A stretch of 64,000 bases of DNA from Cryptomeria japonica. Lineage: Eukaryota; Streptophyta; Pinopsida; Cupressales; Cupressaceae. Shown piece by piece: positions 11,301 to 22,543 of this stretch. Within the stretch, counting starts at the first letter, position 1; the number at the start of each line of letters is the position of its first letter. A model generated the notes under the pieces. That model saw only the letters and a list, made by a program, of their open reading frames with translations. It made no database searches and was not told the origin of the DNA. A program made the translations under genes and the position numbers. The DNA is taken from positions 25,374,272 through 25,438,271 of the forward strand of contig NC_081405.1 of NCBI RefSeq assembly GCF_030272615.1, in the 5' to 3' direction.

Positions 11301-12050
11301 AGTAGTCCTCTTAAAAAAAAAATTGACTCCTTCAAAAGCTTTTGTAATAAACCTTGAATCTTAGGACTTATGATAGAGCTATTTTCAACCTGAAGGGAAA
11401 AAAATAGGTAACAAGTTTTAGGTGGATTTTTGTGTTTAATAATACCAAATATTTTTATAAAATGTTTTGGCATGGCTTGCAATAGCCCTTAGCCTATATT
11501 TTTATGTAATTTGGTGGCATTTAAAATTGTCAAAATTCAAAATTTGTCTAAATTGATGTTGAAACATGTGGACCCCACATGCATCCAAATTGGAGCCAAA
11601 AAATATTCAAATTCAAATTCCTAGGAATTAAATGCTAGGAAAAGAGCATATTTTCCATATTGGGTATGCCATAAGGGATAATCTTAGTTTTTCCATGTTT
11701 AGAGTCAAGGTGTGCTGGTGGTCTTACATGGACACCTATCCTTAACTGGTGTGCAAGAGTGGTGTAAGAGCATCAAATGGGAAGATTCCACATTCAAATT
11801 AAATGAAATTTTGTGGGAAGAGAAGGTAGGTGTTGTAATGGTGAAAATTAGGTTTCCACCATTAGATGTAGTAAAACCACTAATTTTGCTTAAGGACCAG
11901 TACATTAGGGATCTTGATAGGAATTTGATAGATCTAAACATAATAGATCTAGATTCTAATCAAATTCCAGGAGTCTTAAATGTGCCTATTCTTTCCCTTA
12001 AGTTGAATTGAATTGTAGAAGATGTTGAAATTAGGGTAAATGTGCTAGAA
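5373..12050. other. AT-rich intergenic region, no recognised gene
   Basis: Only short ORFs (under 100 codons) without recognisable motifs. The longest plus-strand one, 11712-12011 (99 codons), is unidentified. A stretch near 7870-8900 has LTR-like features on the minus strand: a TATA-like ctataaag near 8630 and an aataaaag polyadenylation-like signal near 8468. I cannot find its two ends, so I do not call an LTR. Probably decayed transposon DNA. Confidence 0.5.
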
Positions 12051-12059
12051 TGAAAGTAA

Positions 12060-13193
12060 AAATGCATGAACAATGAGCTACAATCGTTGGATCGAGCCAC
12101 GAACCTAGTTCTGAGAAATGTAAGAGTGTTCGGATCTGTTCCCAGAAGGAGCTCTTGATTTTTCGAGACCGTGGTGGTGGTGGTGGTCGTCCTCCGTACT
12201 TTTCGCATTCCAATGGGGGATATGTTCGTCTCTATAAATAAAGCCAATTCTAAAGATCACAACTCTGTACCTATTTCTACACACACTAGAGAAGGGAAAT
12301 AATTTGGGAATAGGGGTATTCCTAAGTCAAACCCCGGTTTGGGAATTAACCTTAAATGGAATATTGCAAATACTAAAATAAACAATGGAGAGATATACCT
12401 CAGATCTACAATGAATTATAATGATGCTTTTCTTCTTGATTGTAATCACATATATTTTGTATGAAATGGCACGAACATGACAAAACCCCAAATCACACAG
12501 ACATGCTTGCATATGAATGATGCAATTTTACTCCACAATGGATGAATGAAGAATATGCAGCCTTGAAGACCTCTGAAAATGCTTGTTAATGTTTCATGGA
12601 TGCAAGGATGCTTGATTGCTTAACATATAGAGAGCTTAGATTGGATTAGATTGCTTAGATGAGAATGAGTTGAGAAGGATGCCTTATATAGGGATTTCAT
12701 AACTGAAATCACCTTTAGACCAACTTAGAATCAACATATTTTTGCACGGAGCTAAATTTGAATAGGATAAGACCGCCCAATCATCCTCTCAAAATTTGGG
12801 GAAAAAAGTGTGGAACCATGGTGGTGCCATGGTCCTGACCACTTTTTTTCTAAATTTATAGGGATGTGAACTATCGTGATTCTAATGCTAAATCTAGCTT
12901 AGTGGCTCAACCCAAGATGTGTAGATATGTGAAATATGTTTTTAGAGTTGAAATTAGGGCAAGATTAAGGAAAAATCACGATAAAATGATAAAGGGCATA
13001 CCTAGAATTAAGGGCTTAAATAAGAGTGTGATGATGTAATAAAGTGGAATAAGACCCATAATATTGAATTAAATATAAATTAATAGTAATAAAGGTCCCA
13101 TAATGCATAAAGGAGAGGGAAATACTAAAATAAGTGTTAGGAGAGTGTGAAATTGGACACACTAATAAAGGGTGTACAATTTACTATGCTACA
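12060..13193 (-). repeat. LTR of family C, probable 3' LTR of the outermost element
   Basis: The minus-strand start is tgtagcatagtaaattgtac (13193 downward), matching the start of the solo LTR at 56545-58196 (tgtagcatcgtaaattgtac). The two share gtcaaacccc near 12328, the ccatggtcc block near 12830, and a TATA box about 510 bp from the LTR start. A polypurine tract abuts it at 13194. The left edge is uncertain; by analogy with the 1652-bp solo LTR it could extend to about 11.55 kb. Confidence 0.65.
12684..12692 (-). promoter_or_regulatory. TATA box in family C LTR
   Basis: cctatataag on the minus strand, about 505 bp inside the LTR start. The solo LTR has tatataag at nearly the same distance (57669-57676), which supports both being the LTR promoter. 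Confidence 0.6.
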
Positions 13194-13208
13194 TTTATCC
13201 CCCACTTC
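13194..13208 (-). other. Polypurine tract of the outermost element
   Basis: On the minus strand, gaagtgggggataaa lies directly before the LTR start TGTAGC. This is the normal plus-strand priming site position for a minus-strand LTR retrotransposon. Confidence 0.6.
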
Positions 13209-14958
13209 AGCGGAGTATGAGCTTACGGTCACACTCTCAATAAAGTAGAAAGATGAGAGAGAGGAGAAAATAGGAGCGCAATCACAAGGAGATAAGACTT
13301 CAATAATTTCAAGGAACCAAGCCCCTAATCTTAGGTGTAATGCTCGCCAAAATACCCTAGAGAAACTAAGCATCTAACATACTAATGGAGATAAGAACAA
13401 TTTATTTAACATCTATGATCAACTAATGCAACATATAACTCCATTGTTTAACTACACCCATTAACCAATTAACCATTATGAACATTTAACACTACACATT
13501 TCATTAATTTACGCAAGCAGAAATAAACATAAACAACATTAATTCTTCCCTAGGGTACTTCAATGTCGTTACTTAATTAACTATCATAATGACATCCTAC
13601 TCACATGATAATCACATTCCATTCTAACTTAATGCATTATATCCATTTCCTAACCATGAGATATGCAATCTACTATGATTTTTATCCAATGTGATATGTG
13701 TACTATTCTATCATTCAACTAGCATGATATATTCTTCCTTTTAAATGTGAGACAACCCCTTTATCCTACATTAATTTTATGCACCAAATCCAAATGTGTT
13801 TTAACCCAACATTTCCTATCTACATGCTCTTTATCCTTTTCCATGATAATGCAATCCTAATGCATAGGTATATTCCATCTCTACTAATCCATTTAAACAT
13901 ACTTCTATTGCATCTAATTCCCTAACATGATCATTTATTTCAACATTAATTCCAAATGCATAATGCAATAATCTTAATGCAATCTTCTTCTTAACAATCC
14001 CTTACATGAAATGCATAATTTCCATTCTACCAATGCATCTACATGAATCATTCATCCAATCATATTATCTAACATTCTCATTAATACTAATCCATTCATT
14101 AAGGTTCCTTCTCATTTCAATCATATCCTAGTCATTTCATAGAATTCAATTTCAACCAATACAATTAAGCCATAATATAAATCCATTCCATTTAATTTAC
14201 TAATACACTTAAGGACATTTCTTCCATTCTCTAAGTACAACGTGATACATCATATAGTCTTATTACAATCCATGACATAATCCTAATTTCCAACTACTAC
14301 CTTCTTACAATTACAATTACATAAAATACACCATGAGCATATCTCTTCCTATTACAAGATCCCAACTACTACATACAAGAATATTACATTACATGAATTC
14401 CATCATATTCATTACATAAATCTGTTACAAGGTACATCCATAATCATCATGAAGAATAATACACATCCACACAAGAACAATCCAAGAGAATATCCCAATG
14501 GCTAAAAAATACCAACCACCTGACCATGTGGAACCAAAGGAACCACCCCCCGTGCTAGGAGATGACACAAGGTCCCAACACACACTCTAAACCTAAGCTG
14601 GCACCTATAACCAAAGAGACTAATCACACAAGGACTCTCATGTAATAACCAACACAAAACAACAAGAATAAACTCCTAGAGGCGTACAACTCAACAAGAC
14701 ATAAAATGCAACCAATAAGGCATAATCATAAATCATTAAGGGAACATATGTAGGTGTGGAGTGTCATCACATGCCATCCTCAAAACATAACAACATAAGG
14801 CACTAGCCTGATGGACATGTGGAGCCATCTCAACCTATGAGAGATCAAGGGAGAATGACTTGCCATAGCAATATTCTTCTCATGCTTATCCTAAAACATC
14901 CTCCCTAGGATCAAGTCACGAGGCTCACATCAATTTTATCTTTATTAATGAATCTATC
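13209..14958 (-). other. Non-coding 3' interior of the outermost element
   Basis: No ORF with recognisable domains. Very AT-rich, with many catt/aatg runs. It ends at ctatc (14954-14958), the target site of element A, and resumes at 60047. That it belongs to the same element as the LTR at 12.06-13.19 kb is inferred from the polypurine tract. Confidence 0.45.
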
Positions 14959-15328
14959 TGTATACGATGAAAATGGATACAACAATATTGAAAGACTAAA
15001 TGAATTCAACCACCAAACCCTAGCCTAACAACAACAAAGATCCACCATAACATATGAAGATTACCTAAGATAATGCAAATCAAATGAAATCACAAAGATT
15101 ATACCATCACATGTCCAATAGGGTTTGAATCTCCATTCTTCCTATCTCCATTGATCTTGCTTGATATATTTGCTCTCAAATTTTGTGTGCACAAGAGCTC
15201 AACAAAGAACGGAAATGTGGTTGCAAGTAGGCTTGATCACATATGAAAGATTGATTGTTAGGACGCTTGATTAGAATGTATATGTCCAAGGGTTGAATGC
15301 ATAGGGTTGATAATGAAGGAAGCATCTC

Positions 15329-15337
15329 CTTATATAG
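15329..15337 (-). promoter_or_regulatory. TATA box in element A LTR
   Basis: ctatataagg on the minus strand, inside the LTR. The same motif is at the equivalent position near 30337-30345 in the other LTR, where it would drive element transcription toward gag. Confidence 0.6.
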
Positions 15338-15494
15338 AAAACACTATAAGAAATGGAGGGATAAGATTGAGAGGTGTAAAAGATAAATGGTCGGCTATGA
15401 TTAGAGGGTAGGTAGAGAAAATAAGAAAATAATAAGAGGGTAGGTAGTGTAGGAATTAAGAGATGAATGACATGTGTCATGGGTAGAAAAGGTT

Positions 15495-15695
15495 AATGAA
15501 TTAATTAAATAAATAAAGCTTTATTTAATTAATAGAGGAAGTGGGATCAATTAAATAAATAAAAGTATTTATTTAATTTAGGAAAAGGATAATTTAAATA
15601 AATAAATGTATTTATTTAAATGAGAAATAAGGCTAGAAGAGGATAAATGAATTAATTAAATAAATAAGGATTTATTTAATTAGACTAGACAATTT
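15495..15695. repeat. Array of AT-rich palindromes in element A U3
   Basis: Four consecutive near-palindromes of the type ttaaataaataa...tttatttaatt lie at about 15500-15532, 15550-15580, 15591-15621 and 15650-15682. In the partner LTR, element B inserted at the centre of the third one. Confidence 0.75.
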
Positions 15696-15707
15696 TAGGT
15701 GTCTACA

Positions 15708-15722
15708 TTTTGCCCCTCTTTG
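15708..15722 (-). other. Element A polypurine tract
   Basis: aaagaggggcaaaa on the minus strand directly precedes TGTAGACACC. Element B has aaacaggggcaaaa at the same place. Confidence 0.85.
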
Positions 15723-16214
15723 AGACAATGCAGCTTATCACGTTGTTTCAAAAAGATAATATGAACTGATACAAAGTTGCCCCAAGATGGGAATGATATG
15801 CCCCTTGAGAGATTGGATGAAAATGTCTGGAAAGATCGCAGACAATCTCTCCATAAGAAAGAAAGGCTAGAATGGACTGACCGGATAGAGTGACAGAGTC
15901 ACGGGATAAAGAAGACTGACTCGAGAGACGAGGGTTAGGGCTAGGGCTAGGGCAGTCTATAAAATAGACCACGAGGGGAATACATCCTCGTTGTCATCCA
16001 CACATCCAAGAAATCAGAGTGCAGAGAGAAAATAGAGCAGCAGCAGTCAGCAATGATGGCATTGGTGCATATATTCGATCGCATTCGCCGGTTTCAGAGG
16101 CCAGCAGATGCAGGAGAGCTGGTAAGTATCATAAAACCTCCTTGTACTTTGTCGCAATAAATGTTGTCATTAATGCATGTTAGGTAGCACATTTAATGCA
16201 TTTTAGAATATGTC

Positions 16215-16490
16215 AAACAAGGTCAAAAAACGCCGAGGCGCGTCTGTGCTGGTGCCAGGCGCGTCTAGGTTAGCTAGGCATGTCTGTGTTTGTGCTAGGC
16301 ACGTCTATGCAGGAAAAGACGTCTATGTCAAATGCGAGCGCGTCTGTGTTGTGCAGGCACATTTGTGCTATGTGGGCACGTCTGTGTAGAGAAGGCGCGT
16401 CTGTGCAGAGCATAGGCACGTTTGTGTATTTTAGGCGCGTCTGTGCAGAGAAGGCACATTTGTGCAATATGTAAGCGCGTTTATGTCTTC
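16215..16490. repeat. Minisatellite based on GGCGCGTCTGTGC
   Basis: About a dozen imperfect copies of (a)ggc-a/g-cgtctgtgc, spaced 15-30 bp, on the plus strand. It is in the 3' region of element A. The reverse-complement motif (cacagacgcg) recurs in the leader at 28270-28470 and 29645-29850. Confidence 0.8.
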
Positions 16491-16674
16491 AAGGCCAAAT
16501 CAACAGTTCTGTGATGAACATACGCTGTCGATTGGATAAGCTACTGAGAGGATACACTCAAGCAGGTCCTCTAGGGAAGACTAGAATAGCAAATAGGGCT
16601 AGGATTGACAATTTTGTGATAGAACTCTCAAGAGGATACACTCAAGCAGAGGCCCTAGGATAGGATAGATCGAG

Positions 16675-16880
16675 ACACTTTGTGATGAACAGGGAGTACC
16701 AAGTCATAGTACTTTGTGATGAACAAGGAGTACTAAAAAGAGCAATACTTTGTGATGAACACGGAGTACCACTAGGATAAAAAGTAACACTTTGTGATGA
16801 ACAGTGAGTATTGCTAGGATAGAGTGCCATAAGCACTAGGATAAAAAGCAACATTTTGTGATGAACAAGGAATGCTACTA
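16675..16880. repeat. About 41-bp tandem repeat in element A 3' region
   Basis: Five imperfect copies of actttgtgatgaacaaggag followed by tac and a variable spacer such as cactaggataaaaag. Two related copies of aggatacactcaagcag lie just before (16551 and 16632). Non-coding. Confidence 0.75.
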
Positions 16881-16899
16881 TGATTGACACAGTTGATTT

Positions 16900-18602
16900 T
16901 ATTCACTACAGGAGGACCTACCTATGTTGGAGTCATGGGAGAGATTCCCGTTGACTCAGAGTTTGTGAGTAGAGCTGACAGTTGAGGAGAGAGCAACGGT
17001 TGAGGCCATGGGCTTGCGACATATTTTGTGTGTGCCTGAGTTTCGGGCGAACATGGGATTGCTGACTGTGCTGGCTGAGAGATGGCACTCAGAGACTTGT
17101 AGTTTTCATTTGCCGATGGGTGAGATGACAGTCACCTTAGAGGATGTATATAGGATACTGAGGATACACACTAGTGACATAGCATACCAGATATGCCTGG
17201 GGACCGTGCGTATTGGCGCATTTGTATTATGAGCTCCTTTAGTTTGTATACCATGGATTCGTATGATTGGGCTGCGGAGTGACATTATTACAAGTATGGG
17301 CTTATGAGCATCTGCCGGTGACCCGACCGATACATTTCAGAGGCAGGGGCCATGGGTGCAGTTTTGTTCACTTATATGACATGATTACTTCGTAGCCGCG
17401 GATCGGGAGACTGGAGCGTTGGCACAGGATCATTGATGAGATTGACACTGTGGTATGGAGGCCATACCGAGAGTGCGAGGAGTGGGAGGATGATGCAGTG
17501 GAGTTGTCATACACCTTCAGGAGCAGGTATCTGATTGGGTGGATGCCCTATGTACTGAAGAGGTAGTTGGTTGATAGGGTTTGCAAGCAGTTTGATAGGA
17601 TTCAGCGGATGCCAAGGGGTTCTAGGATGTATGCTCGGATAGTGAGAGATCAGGCACACTTTGGGCCATTATTATCATATGATCAGGCAGTGATGCAGCG
17701 GGTGGAGATGATGCCCTTGCCTTGAGATATGTGGCTAGAGATAGAGGATGCATCGATGGATGCAGAGTATACTGCATATTGGGCGGAGCATCCATTTCCT
17801 CGACTGACAGATCCAGGTGAGCAGATAGATGGAGATGGTGGGGGTGATGAGGATGACGATGGAGATGGCAGAGGTAGAGGCCGACGAAGGAGGTGGGATG
17901 TGATAGGAGAGAGGAGAGTGGCTTCATGGAGAGAGGGTGGGGAGGAGAGACAGGCTCAGGTGGTGAGAGGCCGAGGTGGTTTACCATTACAGGTGCCAAC
18001 AACATAGGGTCCAAGACAGGTACAGGGATGAGGACAGGGGTAGGGGTAGCCACAGGAGCAGCCATAGGTGCAGCCACAGATACAGGGGCATAAGCAGCCA
18101 CAGGTACAGGGGGGAGAGGAGGAGGAGCAGGATGAGTTACTGGAGTTGAGGGAGATCTGCCAGGGATAGGAAGATGAGATCCAGGATCTGGAGAGGGAGA
18201 CATCTAGACTTAGGAGACAATTGAGGGATACAGAGCGGGAGAGAGATCAGGCTATCTAGCGTTATACAGAGGTTGAGACAACACTGAGGGTAGGGAGGCA
18301 GGCGACAGAGGACACAAGAGCTAGTTATGCTTATGTTCTACGAGCTGGGGAGGAGATAGGCTACTGGACAGACCTATACTATGGAGTTGTACCACTAGAG
18401 CAGCGGGCTAGGAGCTTTCGTAGACCATCGCGAATAGTGACGACCACTAGAGGGAGGGACAAGAGACAGGCATCCAACGATGGGGTCATGGGTCCTCCAC
18501 CACCACTAGATAGAGGGGACATGAGAGATGATCTTGGGGTGGGTCCTTCCAGGGCTAAGATTCCGTTGAGGCCAGGCGGCTCCGAGGGAGGGAGTTCATC
18601 AT
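16900..18602 (+). pseudogene. Antisense plant-mobile-domain (PMD-like) ORF remnant
   Basis: Lies in the 3' region of element A in the opposite direction to gag-pol. The best conserved part (17008-17232) reads GLRHILCVPEFRANMGLLTV, then ERWHSETCSFHLPMGEMTV and TLEDVYRIL. This is the characteristic start of the plant mobile domain (aminotransferase-like) family: a hydrophobic lead, then ERW-x-ETxxFHLPxGE-xTVTLxDV. Downstream, 17230-17720 keeps related coding in several frames (for example YRECEEWEDDA). It is followed by an acidic and Arg/Gly-rich tail and a Glu/Arg-rich stretch ending near 18602. Several stops and frameshifts break it. Extra antisense ORFs between integrase and 3' LTR are known in plant Tat elements. 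Function in the element is unknown. Confidence 0.7.
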
Positions 18603-20044
18603 AGCCTTAGAGGGCTCCCTATGCATTAGTTTTGTACCATTTTGTATGATGATGTAGAAACCTTCGGGTGATTGTAGCCATATGATTTTGACATCATTGT
18701 ATCATGACACTTATGATTTTTGAGATATGTATGAGATGATTCATCCTTGCGGCAACTATATGCATGTGTACCTATGTGATGAGATGTTTCATGATGTATG
18801 TTTCTATGTGATGTTTATGTTATGGATGCAAATATGTAGATGATGAAATGCAATATTTTTGTTCTTTTATGGTTTTAAATATGTTATGCAAATGTGAATG
18901 TATGAAATGCAGATGAATATGATAATGCAAATGTAAAATGTGCTAATATGTGTTGTGTGCAGGATGCGAGGCAATTGTGGTGTCTATATGTATGCATGAA
19001 ATGCTTATATGTGGTAATGTAGGTGCAAACTACATGAAATGAAAATATTTTTGGTGTGTCATTATACTCAGTCATGTGATAGCAGGCTATACAGACTCAA
19101 GAAGGACGATGGAAGTCAATCAAGAAAGGGGGATGGAAGATAGAAGATATGAAAGTGAAAGAGCTTCTTGTGCGTTATCATCATTGAGATTTATTATGGC
19201 AAATAGGTTATGACAATCTAGATATATGTTCAACCCAGAAAGTCATTGTACCTATTTGCATGGAGATAAGACAGTTGCAAACAAGGAATGCCCCAGTTCA
19301 TACTAGACTCTCAGTGTCCTCATATCCTTCGACAAGTCATAGAATTACGAAGAGACAATCCACAGATAGCAAAGAAAAATAGGTGACAATACCCCAACCT
19401 CGCCTTTCTAGTCAAAGACATCCTGGAGATAAAATCCCTAGTCAGAGATATCCCGAAAAAGCTAAAAGACATGTCACCAGAAAATTAAAATCAAAAGAAA
19501 ACCAAGACTCGACACCAACATCCACTGTAGTCCTCAAGTTTAGTGTCTCTTGTCACTTGTATAAGTCTATTTGATTGTGGTCACAATGTTTACTTTCACA
19601 AACAGATAGATAGCACTGAACCATAATGTTGTCTGAGTCTATTGAAATATTTGATTTGTTGAAGCCTATTGCTGCTTGTCTCATTTGAAAGCGAAACTTT
19701 ATTGCGGATTGGCGATGCAAGTGTTGCTTTATTATGGATTGTGCACGGATAGACTGAAGAAAACTGGAAGAATCTATGCTCCTCAAAACATGTGATGCGC
19801 TCAGTTCCACACCCATCACTAGACGTAGGATTTGCCTTAGCCACAAATAGGAGCTAATTTATTATGGATAAAAAGGGGTGAAAAGGAATGTTTATTATGA
19901 ATGGCAAACCAATCTTGGGTAGATCAATAACAAGCCATGATGGGAATGGGTAATTTTCTTATGGATGAATAGGTTGTGAGTGTGTACAAAAGTGAAAGGA
20001 TGAAATGGAATCCTGAAGGAGGGAGGAGCAATGTCTCTACGCAT
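18603..20044 (-). other. Element A 3' untranslated region, part 1
   Basis: No recognisable ORF. It contains atgtatg/atgatg-rich low-complexity DNA (18640-19080), then unique sequence. Nothing here matches element B by eye. Confidence 0.5.
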
Positions 20045-20055
20045 GGCGCAGGTGA

Positions 20056-20200
20056 CCCAGTTTTTACCATGGTACTTGCCCAAGGCACCACCGAAGTGGT
20101 TTTCACCATTGGACGAAATGTTTTTCTATTTTTTTCAATTTTTTTGTGTTACAAGGCACTTGTTTGCTAGGTTTTCACCAAGTAACGATTTTTTATTTTT
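20056..20200 (-). other. Conserved non-coding block after integrase (element A)
   Basis: It shares ggtacttgcc/ggtacttgtc, gtggttttcac, atggacgaa, aaggcac-tgttt and aggttttcaccaa with 34156-34300 in element B. The block sits just downstream of the integrase stop in both elements and is followed on the plus strand by T-rich tracts. A 3'-UTR signal is possible; its function is unknown. Confidence 0.6.
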
Positions 20201-20272
20201 ATGATTTTTTTATTTTTTTATTTTTTGTGTTTTTTTATTTTTTTGTATTTTGAATTAGGATACTCTGAAGAG

Positions 20273-21659
20273 CTATGTGTAAAACTTGCGAAGGTGCATG
20301 CTATTGATAGCATCCTCCAAAGGTTCACCCTCTGTGGTTGAGAGCTGATATGCACCAGATCCATATGTTGTTGTGATGATGTAAGGACCAAGCCAGTTTT
20401 GTTCGAACTTGCCCCTCTTCTCTCTGTCTTGCTGATTTTTAGGTTTTTCTCTGAGAACCAAGTCACCTACCTCAAATGTGCGAGGTTTGACTTTATGATT
20501 GTAGCTGCGACTCATTCGTTGTTGATAAGCCTTGAGATGATTAAAAGCAGTTTGTCTTTGTTCATCCAATAGTTCAAGTTCTTGTAAGCGAAAGACCCTA
20601 TAGTCTTCGTCACTGATAATGTTTTGCAAAGAGACTCGTAAAGAGGGTAACTTGACCTCAATAGGCAAGATAGCTTCAATGTCATAGACAAGTGAATATG
20701 GTGTAGCTCCTATAGGTGTGCGGACGCTTGTGCGGTAAGCCCAAAGTGCAGAATTAAGTTGGATATGCCAATTGCAGCCAACGTCGTCGACTATCTTTTT
20801 CAGGATTTTAAGGATTGTTTTATTAGACACCTCAGCTTGACCGTTACCTTAGGGGTAATAAGGTGTAGAAGAATGATGTAATATGGAAGCGATCATAGAG
20901 TTCACAAACATCTTGATTTTTGAAGGGACGCCCGTTATCGGTGATGATGGAAACAGGAATACCGTATCGACAAATAATATAGTTGAGAATGAATGTATCA
21001 ATTTATTTTCTAGTGACTTGTGTAAGAGGCACCACTTCGATCCATTTTGTGAAATACTCTGTGGCAGTGATGATGAATTTATGACCATTGGAGGAAGGAG
21101 GGTGAATCTTGCCTATGAGATCGAGTCCCCATTGACAAAAGGGCCAAGGAGTCGCAATTGGTTGAAGTTCTTGCACTGGTGCATGAATGAGGTCTCCATG
21201 AATTTGACACTGCTTACATTTCTTGACAAACTGATATGAGTCTTTTTCCATATTGGGCCAATAATATCCATTCCTGATGAGTTTCTTGGCTAAGGTAGGA
21301 CCACTAGAATATGGACCACATATCCCTTCACGAACTTCACGTAACACAATTTGAGCTTCGTCCCTTTCTAAACATGTAAGAAGAGTGCCATCTAGAGCTC
21401 GACGATATAGGATATCAGCTAAAATGACGTATCGAGAAGATTGGCGAATGAAAGTGCGACGTTGGTTATTGGATAGGTCAGGAGGAAGGGTATTGTCATG
21501 AAGGTATGTGAAAATGGAGCCATATAACTGGGACTCAGGACCGACGACACATATCATCTTAGGAGTGATCTCATACGAGGGAACCGAAAGGTTATCCACC
21601 AAGAACTCATAGCAGGTCTCATTTTGTGGTAGATTGATTAGTGAAGCAATTGTAGCCAT
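20273..21659 (-). pseudogene. Element A integrase
   Basis: N-terminal zinc-binding region near 21330-21220 keeps the Cys pair (KKCKQC) but both His are replaced (REGICGPY where HEG-x-CG-x-H is usual). The catalytic core has GLDLIGK (first Asp), TDNGRPF (second Asp) and GNGQAEVSNK (Glu). The C-terminal part is long (20273-20830), with the LWAYRTSVRTPIGATPYSLVY block and a GPYIITTTYGSGAYQL strand. Breaks: an in-frame stop at 21003, a frameshift near 20880 and a stop near 20849 (CCC-TAA-GGT where Gln is expected). Integration by this copy is not possible as written. Confidence 0.9.
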
Positions 21660-21671
21660 AGCATCCGCGGC

Positions 21672-22543
21672 TCAATTCTGCTCTCTTGGTATCTGCTCAA
21701 AGTCTAACTTCATGAAATGTTGCTTCTGGTCATCCACCATTCTTTTGTAAGACATTAACTTCTCATCCTTTGTTTGGTAGTCATCAGTTGCTTGATGAAT
21801 TACAAGTTGAGAGTCCCCAAAAACATGAAGTTCCTGGATCTTCCACTGAACTGCAATCCGTAATCCAGTTGTTAATGCCTCGTATTCTGCCATGTTATTA
21901 GTGCAGGGAAATGATAATCGATATGATTTTGGTATGGAATCCCCTTGAGGGTTATGAAGAGGATGCCAACTCTTGCCCCATGCTGTGTGTATGAACCGTC
22001 AAAGTATAGCTGCCAAGGCTTTGTGTGTGACACTATCAAGATGGATTCATCTGGAAATTCTGAAGTTAGAGGAACATCATCTATCATGGGAGAATCTGCT
22101 AACTGATTTGCTATAGCTTGTCCTTTTATTGCTTTTCTGTCCACATACTCAATGTCGAATTCACTCAGGAGCATCACCCATTTGGCTAGTTGCCCAGTAA
22201 GTGTTGCTTTATTGAGAAGCTATTTCAATGGATCGATCCTTGCAATCAACTTAGTTTTATGCGTTAGCATGTAATGTCATAATTTCTGTGAAGCAAAGAC
22301 CACTGCGAGACACACACGCTCAATTGGTGTGCAGTTTAGCTCATATCCCACCAATGTGCGACTAATGTAATAGATTGCCTTTTCTTTGCCCTCAACAACC
22401 TGTTGTGCTAAGAATGCCCCCAATGCTGTTGAAGTAGTTGATATGTATAGTAATAGAGGTTGATCTGGAACTGGTGGCATCAAAACTGGCAGATTCAGAA
22501 GATAATCTTTGAGTATTTGGAAAGCCTGTTGACAGTTATCATC
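21672..22543 (-). pseudogene. Element A RNase H plus second (archaeal-type) RNase H
   Basis: First RNase H (22543-22200): PLLLYISTTSTALGAFLAQ and YYISRTLVGYELNCTPIERV, the usual connection/RNase H of Ty3 elements. Second RNase H (22130-21672): WQLYFDGSYTQHGARVGILF, then AEYEALTTGLRIAV and HVFGDSQLVIHQ, with the D-E-D residues of the RVT_3 type. A duplicated RNase H between RT and integrase is a hallmark of Tat elements. A TGA at the QKL-R-HYM position (22276) and frameshifts interrupt the region. Confidence 0.88.

Larger units (their letters stand above)
14959..15707 (-). repeat. Element A 3' LTR (749 bp)
   Basis: Minus-strand start TGTAGACACCTAAAATTG at 15707; end TGTATAC (plus) at 14959. 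It matches the other LTR across 29967-30616 and 59892-60046. Outer flank ctatc is the target-site duplication; inner flank is the polypurine tract. Confidence 0.92.

Noticed and set aside
15930-15955. Telomere-like gggttagggctaggg run
   Set aside because: Only about three imperfect copies inside an element's 3' region; not a telomere or interstitial telomeric array.
17622-18203. Minus-strand Pro/Ser/His-rich 193-codon ORF
   Set aside because: It is the reverse of the acidic and Arg/Gly-rich tail of the plus-strand plant-mobile-domain remnant; no motif of its own.
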